A stretch of DNA of 64,000 bases, taken from assembly GCF_027797465.1 (NCBI RefSeq), contig NZ_CP115608.1, positions 1,178,001 to 1,242,000 of the forward strand. The letters run 5' to 3'. This DNA comes from Campylobacter sp. CN_NE2. Its GTDB lineage: Bacteria; Campylobacterota; Campylobacteria; Campylobacterales; Campylobacteraceae. A program made the position numbers and the translations under genes. Positions 1 to 7,839 of this stretch are shown here, piece by piece. Each line of letters starts with the position of its first letter. Position 1 is the first letter of the stretch. The notes below the pieces were generated by a model. It ran no database searches. It was not told the origin of the DNA and was given only the letters and a program-made list of their open reading frames with translations.

Positions 1-1
1 C

Positions 2-1012
2 AATATCGCTATTTTCATCATTTTAGCCATTAGTTATAACCTTATAAATGGCGTTACAGGGCAGTTTAGCTTAGAGCCAAACGGCTTTGTCGCAGTCGGA
101 GCCTATGTGGCGGCTTTGATACTACTAAATGCAGACGCTAAGGCGTATCAGTTTGATCTAGAAGACCCTGCCCCTTTTATTTTAGCTATTCACTCATCAA
201 GTTTTGTTTTTGCTATGCTTATGGGCGGAGTTTTTGCGACACTTTTAGCGCTTATTTTATCGTTTCCTGTTTTTAGAGTTAGGGGCGATTATTTGGCGAT
301 TGTAACGCTTGGATTTGGTTTTATTATTCAGTTACTAGCCGTAAATTTCCCAGCCTACACAAACGGCTCTTTGGGTTTAATCGGAATTCAAAGCGTAGAT
401 GAAAACGGCGATAAAAGCGCTTACGCAAACATACTTTATACGGGATTTATTGCGATTTTAGCCGTTATTGTTGTGCTAAATTTGGTATATTCTAAATTCG
501 GTAGAGCCATGAAAGCAGTCAGGGACGACGAAGACGCCGCACTTGCGATGGGAATCAATACCTTTGCCGCCAAAACTACGGCATTTTGCACGAGTGCGTT
601 TTTTGAAGGCGTGGGTGGCGTTTTGCTAGTGGGGCTTCTTGGAAGCGTTTCGCCTGAGCAATTTACATTTTTCTTTACATTTCAACTTCTAATCATCATC
701 GTTTTAGGGGGACTTGGCTCAACAACAGGAGCGATTATCGGCACAATTTTGGTTATGGGCGGGTCTGAGTGGCTAAGATTTTTAGATGAACCTATGAATA
801 TTTTTGGATACACCACACCTGCATTACCAGGACTTAGAATGGTAGTTTTCTCTGTCATTTTAATCCTTGTTATGCTTTTTGCTAGAAGCGGTATCATGGG
901 ACGAAACGAGCTAACAGACATCATCGAAAAAGCCAAAAATATCAAAAAAATTAAAATACTAAATCGTTTGCGACCTGCTAAACTTCGCAGCAAAAAAGGT
1001 GGCGAAAAATGA
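2..1012 (+). CDS. livM: Branched-chain amino acid ABC transporter permease LivM (5' end outside window)
   Basis: Inner-membrane permease of the LivHMGF importer for leucine, isoleucine and valine. The frame is open from base 2 to the stop at 1010-1012, and the residues upstream of the internal GTG at 107 (ending in a LivM-like [15 protein letters not shown]-type stretch) are in frame, so the gene runs in from the left and GTG-107 is not its start. Several hydrophobic segments are visible, together with the permease signature around [16 protein letters not shown], where the ATPase coupling helix lies. The stop overlaps the livG ATG (ATGA), showing translational coupling. livH and the periplasmic binding protein would be expected to the left. 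Family call is firm; substrate is inferred from the family. Confidence 0.93.
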   Translation, partial: NIAIFIILAISYNLINGVTGQFSLEPNGFVAVGAYVAALILLNADAKAYQFDLEDPAPFILAIHSSSFVFAMLMGGVFATLLALILSFPVFRVRGDYLAIVTLGFGFIIQLLAVNFPAYTNGSLGLIGIQSVDENGDKSAYANILYTGFIAILAVIVVLNLVYSKFGRAMKAVRDDEDAALAMGINTFAAKTTAFCTSAFFEGVGGVLLVGLLGSVSPEQFTFFFTFQLLIIIVLGGLGSTTGAIIGTILVMGGSEWLRFLDEPMNIFGYTTPALPGLRMVVFSVILILVMLFARSGIMGRNELTDIIEKAKNIKKIKILNRLRPAKLRSKKGGEK

Positions 1013-1779
1013 TACTCGAACTAAAAAATATCAGCAAAAAATTTGGCGGTGTGCAAGCTATAAGCGATACTAGTTTTGGTATCGAAAAGGGCGAAATTTT
1101 CGGACTAATCGGACCAAATGGCGCCGGAAAAACGACAATGTTTAATATAATCACTGCCAGTTATATGCCAACGACAGGCGAAGTTATATTTGACGGCGTG
1201 AATTTAAAAGGGATAAAACCACATAAAATCGTAAATTTAGGCATTTCGCGCACATTTCAAAATATAAGACTATTTAGCTCTATGAGCGTTTTGGAAAATG
1301 TTTTAATCGGGCTAAATTCAGCAACAAAATACTCATTTGTAGAAGCGATTTTGCATTTTGGCAGATTTCACAAAAGCGAAAAAATCGCCAAAGCAAAAGC
1401 AATGGAAATTTTAAGCGAACTTGGCATTGAAAAATTCGCAAACGAAAAAGCCACAAGCCTGGCGTATGGAATTCAACGCAAAGTCGAAATCGCAAGGGCA
1501 TTAGCAACAAATCCAAAGCTTTTATTGCTCGATGAACCCGCAGCCGGAATGAATCCAAGAGAGAGCGATGATTTAGCAAATTTGATATTTGATTTGCGAA
1601 AACGAAAGAATTTAACGGTTTTACTCATCGAACACGATATGAAGTTTGTAAATCGCCTTTGTGATAGGGTTTTGGTGCTTGATTACGGCAAGGTTATTTT
1701 CGAAGGAAAACCAAGCGATGCGGCACGAAACAAAGATGTAATTTCGGCTTATTTAGGAGATGTTGATGATATCGGTTAA
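1009..1779 (+). CDS. livG: Branched-chain amino acid ABC transporter ATP-binding protein LivG
   Basis: One of the two cytoplasmic ATPases that drive the Liv importer. Walker A (GPNGAGKTT) lies near residues 35-43, and the signature region ([16 protein letters not shown]) is followed by Walker B LLLLDEP and the LivG-typical AAGMNPRE. The switch histidine is in [10 protein letters not shown]. The 256-aa length is normal for LivG. The signature is SLAYGIQ rather than LSGGQ, which is usual for LivG. It overlaps livM by 4 bp and the start of livF, so livMGF forms one operon. Confidence 0.96.
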   Translation: MILELKNISKKFGGVQAISDTSFGIEKGEIFGLIGPNGAGKTTMFNIITASYMPTTGEVIFDGVNLKGIKPHKIVNLGISRTFQNIRLFSSMSVLENVLIGLNSATKYSFVEAILHFGRFHKSEKIAKAKAMEILSELGIEKFANEKATSLAYGIQRKVEIARALATNPKLLLLDEPAAGMNPRESDDLANLIFDLRKRKNLTVLLIEHDMKFVNRLCDRVLVLDYGKVIFEGKPSDAARNKDVISAYLGDVDDIG

Positions 1780-2461
1780 AAATTTACATGTTTTTTACGG
1801 ACCTATCGAAGCGGTAAAAGGGATAAATTTTAGCGTTGGAACAGGCAAAATCGTAAGTCTAATCGGCTCAAATGGTGCCGGAAAAACCTCAACGCTAAAC
1901 GCACTTTTAAATTCAGTCAAACGCACAGGCGAAGTTACATTTTTGGGCTATCAAACAGAACGCCATAAAACTCACACGCTCGTAAAACAGGGCATTTCGC
2001 TGGTACCTGAGGGCAGAAGAGTTTTTATAAATTTGACAATCGAAGAGAATTTAAAAATCGGAGCGTTTAATAACGAAGAAAACTACGAACATTTGCGTGA
2101 TGCGATGTATAATTTCTTCCCTCGTTTAAAGGAAAAACGAAACCAACTAGCTGGAACTCTTAGTGGCGGCGAAGCCCAAATGTTAGCCATTTCAAGAGCG
2201 TTAATGAGCGAACCAAAACTTTTAATGCTAGATGAACCAAGCCTAGGGCTCGCCCCAAAGGTCGTGGGGGAAGTTTTTGACATTATCGTTAAACTAAAAG
2301 AAGAAGGCATAACCATACTTTTGGTCGAGCAAAATGCTGTTTCTGCGCTTCGAATTAGCGATTATGCTTATGTTTTAGAAAACGGCTTAATCGCCCTTGA
2401 AGGGAATGCAAAAGATCTAATCGGCAACGATGAAATTCGCAAAAAATACTTAGGAATTTAA
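1766..2461 (+). CDS. livF: Branched-chain amino acid ABC transporter ATP-binding protein LivF
   Basis: Second ATPase of the Liv importer. Walker A is GSNGAGKTS, the signature is LSGGEAQMLAISRAL, and Walker B is LLMLDEPSLGLAPK, all in normal order for a protein of about 232 aa. The gene lies inside the 3' end of livG. Two ATGs are possible, at 1760 and 1766. The only Shine-Dalgarno (GGAG at 1756-1759) abuts the first but is 6 nt from the second, so 1766 is preferred; the longer form would add only two residues. The gene ends 6 nt before the next ORF. Confidence 0.95.
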   Translation: MISVKNLHVFYGPIEAVKGINFSVGTGKIVSLIGSNGAGKTSTLNALLNSVKRTGEVTFLGYQTERHKTHTLVKQGISLVPEGRRVFINLTIEENLKIGAFNNEENYEHLRDAMYNFFPRLKEKRNQLAGTLSGGEAQMLAISRALMSEPKLLMLDEPSLGLAPKVVGEVFDIIVKLKEEGITILLVEQNAVSALRISDYAYVLENGLIALEGNAKDLIGNDEIRKKYLGI

Positions 2462-2467
2462 GTCGTA

Positions 2468-3679
2468 ATGGGCGCAAATATCAATGACTATCTAGTTTGG
2501 CGTGGCGATATAAAAATATCAAAAAACCACGAATTTAACGAGCTTGATAGTCTTATTTTGGCGCGATTTGCGTATATGCTTTTTCACAAAATTTCGTTAA
2601 ATTCGCAAGAAAGTATAAAATCAATCGCCAAAAAAATGCAAAATTTTGACAACAGCGAATTTTTATATAACGGCGATAAAGAACTAATCACAAATTTAGG
2701 CAAAGCAAAACGATTTTGCGATATGTTAGTGACAAACTACGAGCAAAATAACGACAAAACAAGCCAAAAGCAGTTTGGCGCAATCACAATCCACATCAAA
2801 AAAGATGAAATTTATGTCTCGTTTTTAGGCACAGACAACAGCATTTTTGGCTGGAACGAAAGCTTTAACATGGCTTTTATGCAAGAAATTCCGTCTCAAA
2901 TTTGCGGCAGGGAGTATCTAAATAAAATCGCCAAAGCATATCCAAATAAAAAAATTCGTATCGGCGGACACTCAAAAGGCGGAAATATCGCAGTTTATTC
3001 GGCTTTGAGCGCGGATAGTGAAATAGCAAATAGAGTTATTAAAATTTACAATTACGACGGACCGGGATTTAATACCAAATTTGATTTAAATGACATAAAT
3101 AGCGATATTGTATCCAAAATTCAAACCTATATCCCGCAAGATAGTATCATCGGACGACTCTTAAATCACAAGGAAAAATTCAAAGTGGTAAAAAGCTCAC
3201 AAAAAGGGCTTTTGCAACACGATATTTTTTCGTGGCAGGTTTTAAGGGATGATTTTATCTATGCTAAAAGCACAAAAACTAGCAGAAATATCGATAAAGC
3301 ACTGAGTGCATTTTTAGTTACATCTAGCGATGAAGAATTGAAAATTGCTATCGATACTGCATTTAGAATTCTTTATGCTTCAAACGCAGAATCCTTTAAT
3401 GAAATTTTATCAAATTTGCCTACTTCTCTATCAAATATGCTTAGAGAATATGGCAAGATTTCATCAGAACAAAAGAAAAATATTATAAAAATCGCAACAG
3501 AGATAATTTTGCTTTATATAGGTATTCTAAGAAAGCAAAATAGAGCTAAATTTAAAAATATGCAAGAACAATATATCGAATTTGGTAAATCAAAATTTAA
3601 AGAATTAGGCAAAAAATACATTAATAAATTTATCAAAGAAATTGATGATAAAATCGATGAAAAAAAGGATAAAATTTGA
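2468..3679 (+). CDS. DUF2974 (Mbeg1-like) alpha/beta-hydrolase-like protein
   Basis: Cytoplasmic protein of 403 aa with no signal peptide. The N-terminus (NDYLVWRGD, then FNELDSLILARFAY) matches the DUF2974 family, and a lipase-type nucleophile elbow IGGHSKGGNIAVY near residue 168 gives the candidate catalytic Ser. The C-terminal third is Lys/Ile-rich and helical. The substrate is unknown; members are described only as lipase-like. It follows livF by 6 nt and overlaps the CapA-like gene, so it probably shares a transcript with both, though no functional link to amino acid uptake is evident. Confidence 0.8.
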   Translation: MGANINDYLVWRGDIKISKNHEFNELDSLILARFAYMLFHKISLNSQESIKSIAKKMQNFDNSEFLYNGDKELITNLGKAKRFCDMLVTNYEQNNDKTSQKQFGAITIHIKKDEIYVSFLGTDNSIFGWNESFNMAFMQEIPSQICGREYLNKIAKAYPNKKIRIGGHSKGGNIAVYSALSADSEIANRVIKIYNYDGPGFNTKFDLNDINSDIVSKIQTYIPQDSIIGRLLNHKEKFKVVKSSQKGLLQHDIFSWQVLRDDFIYAKSTKTSRNIDKALSAFLVTSSDEELKIAIDTAFRILYASNAESFNEILSNLPTSLSNMLREYGKISSEQKKNIIKIATEIILLYIGILRKQNRAKFKNMQEQYIEFGKSKFKELGKKYINKFIKEIDDKIDEKKDKI

Positions 3680-4767
3680 AAAAATTTCTACTGATTTTAT
3701 CACTATTTTGCACTTTAAATGCCGATGAAAATGCTACAAAAAAAAGCCTTTCTCTCATCGCAGTCGGAGACAATCTAATTCACTCAAAAATCATCGAAGC
3801 AGGTTATAACGAAACAAACAAAAGCTACGATTTTAAGGAGCTTTACACATATATCAAAGACGAAATCAAACAAGCAGACATAAAAATCATAAACCAAGAG
3901 ACAATTTTAGTAAAAGATAGCAAAAAATATAGCGGATACCCAAATTTCGGCACTCCGATTGAAGTCGGAAAAGCCGTAAAAGAAGCAGGATTTAATATCA
4001 TCGCTCACGCCACAAACCACGCCTTTGATAAGGGAGAAAGCGGAATCCTAGATACCGCTGAGTTTTGGTCGGGGTTTAATGATGTCGCATTTGCGGGAAT
4101 TTATGCTTCAAAAGAAAAAAGCGAAAGCGTAAAAATTTTTGAGAAAAACGGCATAAAAGTGGCGTTTTTAAACTATACTTACGGCTTAAACGGACACAAA
4201 CCGCCAAAAGGCAAGGATTATTTAATCGATTTGCTTAGCGATGAAGAAAAAATCAAAAGCGATTTGGAATTTGCTAGGAAAAATGCCGATTTTGTCGTGG
4301 TTTTGCCACACTGGGGCGTAGAATACTCGCACAAACCGACCAAAGAACAGCGAAAAAAAGCGCACTTCCTAGCTAACGCAGGAGCCGACCTTATCATCGG
4401 CACTCATCCGCATGTAATCCAGCCACTAGAATTCATCACAACTGATGATAACAGAAGCGTTCCGTGCTTTTATTCGCTAGGAAATTTCATCTCAAACCAA
4501 GAAGAACCCGTGCGAATGCTTGGCGCCATGGCAGATGTAAAAATCGAAAAAGAGCATAACAAAACGCAGATAAAAAGCATAAAAGCTGAGCCGTTAATCA
4601 CGCACATAGGGACATTTTCAGGGAATTTTTCGGTGCATTTTTTAAGGCACTATCCGACTATTTTAGAAGCCACGCACCGACTAAGGCGAACGCAAGGCAA
4701 AAAAATGAGTGTTGAAAATTTAAAAACCACTTGGAATAAGATTTTTTCTGAATTTTCGGTGGAGTAA
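3676..4767 (+). CDS. CapA family protein (PGA_cap metallophosphatase fold)
   Basis: Exported protein of 363 aa with an N-terminal signal peptide (MKKFLLILSLFCTLNADE). The CapA/PgsA motifs are in order: AVGDNLIHSK, INQETIL, HATNHAFDKG, VVLPHWGVEYS, and GADLIIGTHPHVIQP followed by FYSLGNFISNQ. These are the metal-binding residues of the calcineurin-like PGA_cap fold. The start is a TTG whose last bases overlap the stop of the preceding gene (TTGA). CapA proteins are linked to poly-gamma-glutamate synthesis in Bacillus, but no capB/capC partners are nearby, so that role should not be assumed here. Confidence 0.85.
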   Translation: MKKFLLILSLFCTLNADENATKKSLSLIAVGDNLIHSKIIEAGYNETNKSYDFKELYTYIKDEIKQADIKIINQETILVKDSKKYSGYPNFGTPIEVGKAVKEAGFNIIAHATNHAFDKGESGILDTAEFWSGFNDVAFAGIYASKEKSESVKIFEKNGIKVAFLNYTYGLNGHKPPKGKDYLIDLLSDEEKIKSDLEFARKNADFVVVLPHWGVEYSHKPTKEQRKKAHFLANAGADLIIGTHPHVIQPLEFITTDDNRSVPCFYSLGNFISNQEEPVRMLGAMADVKIEKEHNKTQIKSIKAEPLITHIGTFSGNFSVHFLRHYPTILEATHRLRRTQGKKMSVENLKTTWNKIFSEFSVE

Positions 4768-4768
4768 A

Positions 4769-4790
4769 TCAAAAATTTCGTCATTTTTGA
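4769..4790. terminator. Weak AT-rich hairpin between convergent genes
   Basis: TCAAAAAT at 4769-4776 pairs with ATTTTTGA at 4783-4790 around a 6-nt loop, between the CapA-like gene and the convergent deacylase gene. It has little GC, so termination is only plausible. Confidence 0.4.
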
Positions 4791-4816
4791 CATATCAAAA
4801 AATATTAACTTCAAAT

Positions 4817-5305
4817 TTATTCAAATTTCACGGCAAATTCGCCAAATTCTGCCTTTGTCGCGGTCGCTAAATCGTTTGGATTTAGCCAAATTTGTTTGCC
4901 CCTAACACCTGCGCTAACGCAAATTTGCGTTTGTGTTAGTGCGCGTGAGTCGATAAATGTGCGAAAGTGCTTTTTCATGCCAAGTGGCGAACAACCGCCC
5001 CTAACATAGCCTGTGATTTTTGTTAGCTCTTTTAGGCTCATTAGTTCGGCGCGTTTGACTTTCGCAATTCTAGCTAACGCCTTTAAATCAAGGCTTAAAT
5101 CGCCTTGCAAACACGCCGTGATATATTCATTTCCGCACTCGCAAACTATCGTTTTATAGACCTGCTCGATAGGCTTTTGACACGAATTTGCCACATGCAC
5201 GGCGTCAAGGTTGTTTTCATCTACTTCGTATTCTAGGATTTCATACTGAATTTTAAGCCCGTCAAGTATGCGACAAGCGTTTGTTTTTTCTATTTTTTTG
5301 GACAT
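4817..5305 (-). CDS. ybaK: Cys-tRNA(Pro)/aminoacyl-tRNA deacylase, YbaK type
   Basis: Trans-editing enzyme that hydrolyses mischarged Cys-tRNA(Pro) in the cytoplasm. YbaK landmarks are present: VYKTIVCEC near residue 50 (catalytic Lys), the LDLKALAR helix, and GYVRGGCSPLGMKKHFRTFID, which is nearly diagnostic for YbaK. A TTG at 5317 would lengthen the protein by four residues and overlap the upstream gene; the ATG at 5305 lies two bases after that gene's stop and is preferred. It is last in a minus-strand run and sits behind a second member of the same superfamily. Confidence 0.9.
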   Translation of the reverse strand: MSKKIEKTNACRILDGLKIQYEILEYEVDENNLDAVHVANSCQKPIEQVYKTIVCECGNEYITACLQGDLSLDLKALARIAKVKRAELMSLKELTKITGYVRGGCSPLGMKKHFRTFIDSRALTQTQICVSAGVRGKQIWLNPNDLATATKAEFGEFAVKFE

Positions 5306-5307
5306 TT

Positions 5308-5778
5308 TTACTCGCAAATCTTACAAACTTCAATCCAACCGCTTGAATTTGAGTATTTTTCAAGTTCGGCGATTGTCATTTTAACGGCACTATTTGAGCT
5401 TCCACAGGCTGGATAAACGCTGGAAAAACGCCTAAGCGAACTATCTAGGAAAACTTCCATGCCGTCATTTATGCCAAAGGGGCAAACTCCGCCGATTTCG
5501 TGTCCGACTAACTTTACCACCATTTCGGGGCTTAGCATTTTAGCCTTTGTGCCAAAGTGAGCTTTGAATTTTTGATTGTCGATTTTGGTATCCCCTGCCG
5601 TTACGATTAAAATCGCCCTGCCCTTTAAATCAAACGACAGCGTTTTTGCGATTTCGCAAGGTTCGCAACCCACAGCCTTTGCCGCCAAATCCACTGTGGC
5701 AGACGATACTTCAAATTCCAAAATTTCGTTTTTTATGCCGTTAGTTTTAAAATATTCTCTAACCTTATCGATTGCCAT
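5308..5778 (-). CDS. YbaK/EbsC (ProX-like) aminoacyl-tRNA deacylase
   Basis: A 156-aa single-domain protein of the YbaK/prolyl-tRNA-editing superfamily. It carries the KTLSF Lys segment near residue 46, a DTKIDNQKFKAHFG helix, and the substrate-pocket loop GHEIGGVCPFGI, followed by VFLDSSLRRFSSVYPACGS. This is the ProX-like subfamily and is clearly divergent from the YbaK copy just downstream. The two genes are separated by only a few bases. The substrate tRNA is not predictable from sequence; Ala- or Cys-tRNA(Pro) are the family's usual targets. Confidence 0.88.
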   Translation of the reverse strand: MAIDKVREYFKTNGIKNEILEFEVSSATVDLAAKAVGCEPCEIAKTLSFDLKGRAILIVTAGDTKIDNQKFKAHFGTKAKMLSPEMVVKLVGHEIGGVCPFGINDGMEVFLDSSLRRFSSVYPACGSSNSAVKMTIAELEKYSNSSGWIEVCKICE

Positions 5779-5790
5779 AAATTCCCCATT

Positions 5791-6096
5791 TTATGCAAAA
5801 ATTTTAGACACGAAAATATGTATTATAGCAAAGCTAATCCAAATCATACAAAGACTAATCCAAAAACCAGCAATAAATTTTAAATTATCCTTAAAAAAGT
5901 TATTATCGCTCTTTCTTGTAGTGATAGCACCTATCATATAAATAAAAACTGAACCTATTGTCCAAAATACAATTGTAAAAGCCTTAACATTAGGCTCGTT
6001 TTCCACAATAAGAAAAAGAATAATAAGTGGCAAAATATTTCCAAGAAAAATATTTTTCCAAAATTCTAAAAATCTAGCTTTACTTATCTTTTGCAT
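5791..6096 (-). CDS. Small hypothetical membrane protein
   Basis: A 101-aa protein not recognised. Three hydrophobic segments are visible (about residues 16-31, 40-58 and 74-98) with a charged loop RKSDNNFFKDN between the second and third. It starts 1 nt after the rluB stop and ends 12 nt before the deacylase gene, so it belongs to this minus-strand operon. No motif suggests a function. Confidence 0.7.
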   Translation of the reverse strand: MQKISKARFLEFWKNIFLGNILPLIILFLIVENEPNVKAFTIVFWTIGSVFIYMIGAITTRKSDNNFFKDNLKFIAGFWISLCMIWISFAIIHIFVSKIFA

Positions 6097-6097
6097 T

Positions 6098-6868
6098 TCA
6101 ATATCTCACATTATTTTCTTTCAAAAAATCTCTCAAATCATCATATTCCGAGCTATCCAAATATCTCCACTTTCCGGGCTTCAAAGTCCCTAGCGTAACT
6201 CGCCCAAATGCCGTGCGTTTGAGATCCACCACTTCTAGGTCAAAATACCCAAAAAACCGCCTTAACTCTCTGTTTTGCCCTTCGTTTATGATAGCTTTGA
6301 TTTTGGTGTATCCGCCGCTGCTTGGCATTATGCGATACGCCAAAAAGGGCTTAAATTCCATTGATTTGATTTTGCTTTTTGAGTGTGCGCCTTTGGTGGC
6401 ATCTTCGGCAAAAAAGCCCTCTTTTATCGCTGTTACGACTTCGTCAGTTACTTCGCCTTTGACTTTTAGATAATACTCTCTTTCAATGTCGCTTTTCATC
6501 AGAGCCGTCGCAATTGCAGGGGCGTCAGTTAATAGCAAAAGCCCTTCACTAGCAAAATCAAGCCGTCCAATACTAACAAATTTAGAAAATCCATTTGGCA
6601 GAGTGTCGTAAATCGTCTTGCGACCGCGATCGTCTTTTTTGGTGACTAACTCGCCCTTTGGTTTGTGATAGACAATCACGCTAAATTCGGTTTTTTTCTT
6701 TATCAAACGCCTATTTATACGGATTTTTTCTTCACCGCTAACTTCTACAAACTCACTAACAACTCGCCCGTTTATGCTAACTTTGCCGTTTTTGATTAGC
6801 TCGTCGGCTTCACGGCGTGAGTAGCCTGTATTGTGCGAGATAAATTTATTTAAACGCATTTTTTCCAT
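6098..6868 (-). CDS. rluB: 23S rRNA pseudouridine synthase, RluB/RsuA family
   Basis: Cytoplasmic enzyme isomerising a uridine in rRNA to pseudouridine. An N-terminal S4 RNA-binding domain (MRLNKFISHNTGYSRREADELI) is followed by the RsuA/RluB catalytic motif SIGRLDFASEGLLLLTD, in which the Asp is the nucleophile, and by the QNRELRRFFGYF region of this family. The 256-aa length is right for RluB. The annotated start is MEKMRLNK; the internal Met at residue 4 would also fit. It lies 1 nt after kdsD. Confidence 0.92.
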   Translation of the reverse strand: MEKMRLNKFISHNTGYSRREADELIKNGKVSINGRVVSEFVEVSGEEKIRINRRLIKKKTEFSVIVYHKPKGELVTKKDDRGRKTIYDTLPNGFSKFVSIGRLDFASEGLLLLTDAPAIATALMKSDIEREYYLKVKGEVTDEVVTAIKEGFFAEDATKGAHSKSKIKSMEFKPFLAYRIMPSSGGYTKIKAIINEGQNRELRRFFGYFDLEVVDLKRTAFGRVTLGTLKPGKWRYLDSSEYDDLRDFLKENNVRY

Positions 6869-6869
6869 T

Positions 6870-7829
6870 TTATAGCCCTATGTTTTTAAGGTCGTGGATA
6901 TGCACGGTGCCGATTGGGGTGCCGTTTTCATCAGTTACGGCAAGAAGCTGAATTTTGAAATTTTCTATCATCTCCAACGCCTTGGAAGCTAAAATTTGCG
7001 AATTTTCAATGGTTTTTGGCGATTTTGTGGCAAATTTAATCGCGCTTTCTTCAAGGCTAAAATTCTCGCTCATCAAAGCCCGTCGCAAGTCGCCGTCGCT
7101 TAAAATCGCCGTTAGTTTTCCGTTAGTGTTAGTTAGCAAAACGGTGCCTAGTTTGCCGTGCGTCATCGCATTTATGGCTTCTTTTAGACTAACACTTTCG
7201 CTAACAATCGGCAAATCGTTAGTTCGCATGACATCGGCGACTTTTAGATATAGCCGTTTGCCAAGACTGCCGCCCGGGTGGAAGTTTGCAAAATCTTCTT
7301 TTTGAAATTTTCGCTCACTCATCAAACACACTGCTAACGCATCACCAAGTGCAAGTGTTAGCGTGGTAGAAACCGTAGGCGCAGCCCCCAAAGGACACGC
7401 TTCTTTTTCGATTTTAAGGCTAATAAATTCGTCGCAAATTCGCCCCAAAGAGCTATTTTTGTTACTTGCCATTGCGATGATTTTCACACCAAATCGCTTA
7501 ATGTGTGGCAAAATTCGCACTAACTCTTCGCTCTCGCCACTAAAACTTATTGCCAAAACCAAATCATCTTTGCCGACCATTCCCAAATCGCCGTGCAGTG
7601 CTTCTGTGGGATGCATAAAAAATGACGGAGTGCCGGTGCTTGCCAAAGTGGCAGCGATTTTCGCGCCGATATGACCACTTTTTCCCACGCCTGTTACGAT
7701 TAGTTTGCCTTTGCACTCTAAAATCAAATTTACCGCTCTTTCGATTTCGCCCCCGATAAGCTCTGCGTGGCGTAAAAGCTCGTTTGCTTCGAGCTTTAAA
7801 ACCTCTTTTGCGTTTTCTAAAATGCCCAT
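6870..7829 (-). CDS. kdsD: Arabinose-5-phosphate isomerase KdsD (SIS plus two CBS domains)
   Basis: Converts ribulose 5-phosphate to arabinose 5-phosphate, the first step of the Kdo pathway for LPS/LOS. An SIS domain (about residues 35-180; VTGVGKSGHIGAKIAATLASTG and ISFSGESEELVRILP) is followed by LGDALAVCL and two CBS domains (about 205-319). Length and order match the KdsD/GutQ/KpsF family exactly. The genomic position among housekeeping RNA genes, rather than in a capsule locus, favours a KdsD role over KpsF. Confidence 0.92.
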   Translation of the reverse strand: MGILENAKEVLKLEANELLRHAELIGGEIERAVNLILECKGKLIVTGVGKSGHIGAKIAATLASTGTPSFFMHPTEALHGDLGMVGKDDLVLAISFSGESEELVRILPHIKRFGVKIIAMASNKNSSLGRICDEFISLKIEKEACPLGAAPTVSTTLTLALGDALAVCLMSERKFQKEDFANFHPGGSLGKRLYLKVADVMRTNDLPIVSESVSLKEAINAMTHGKLGTVLLTNTNGKLTAILSDGDLRRALMSENFSLEESAIKFATKSPKTIENSQILASKALEMIENFKIQLLAVTDENGTPIGTVHIHDLKNIGL

Positions 7830-7839
7830 AAAATGCCCC

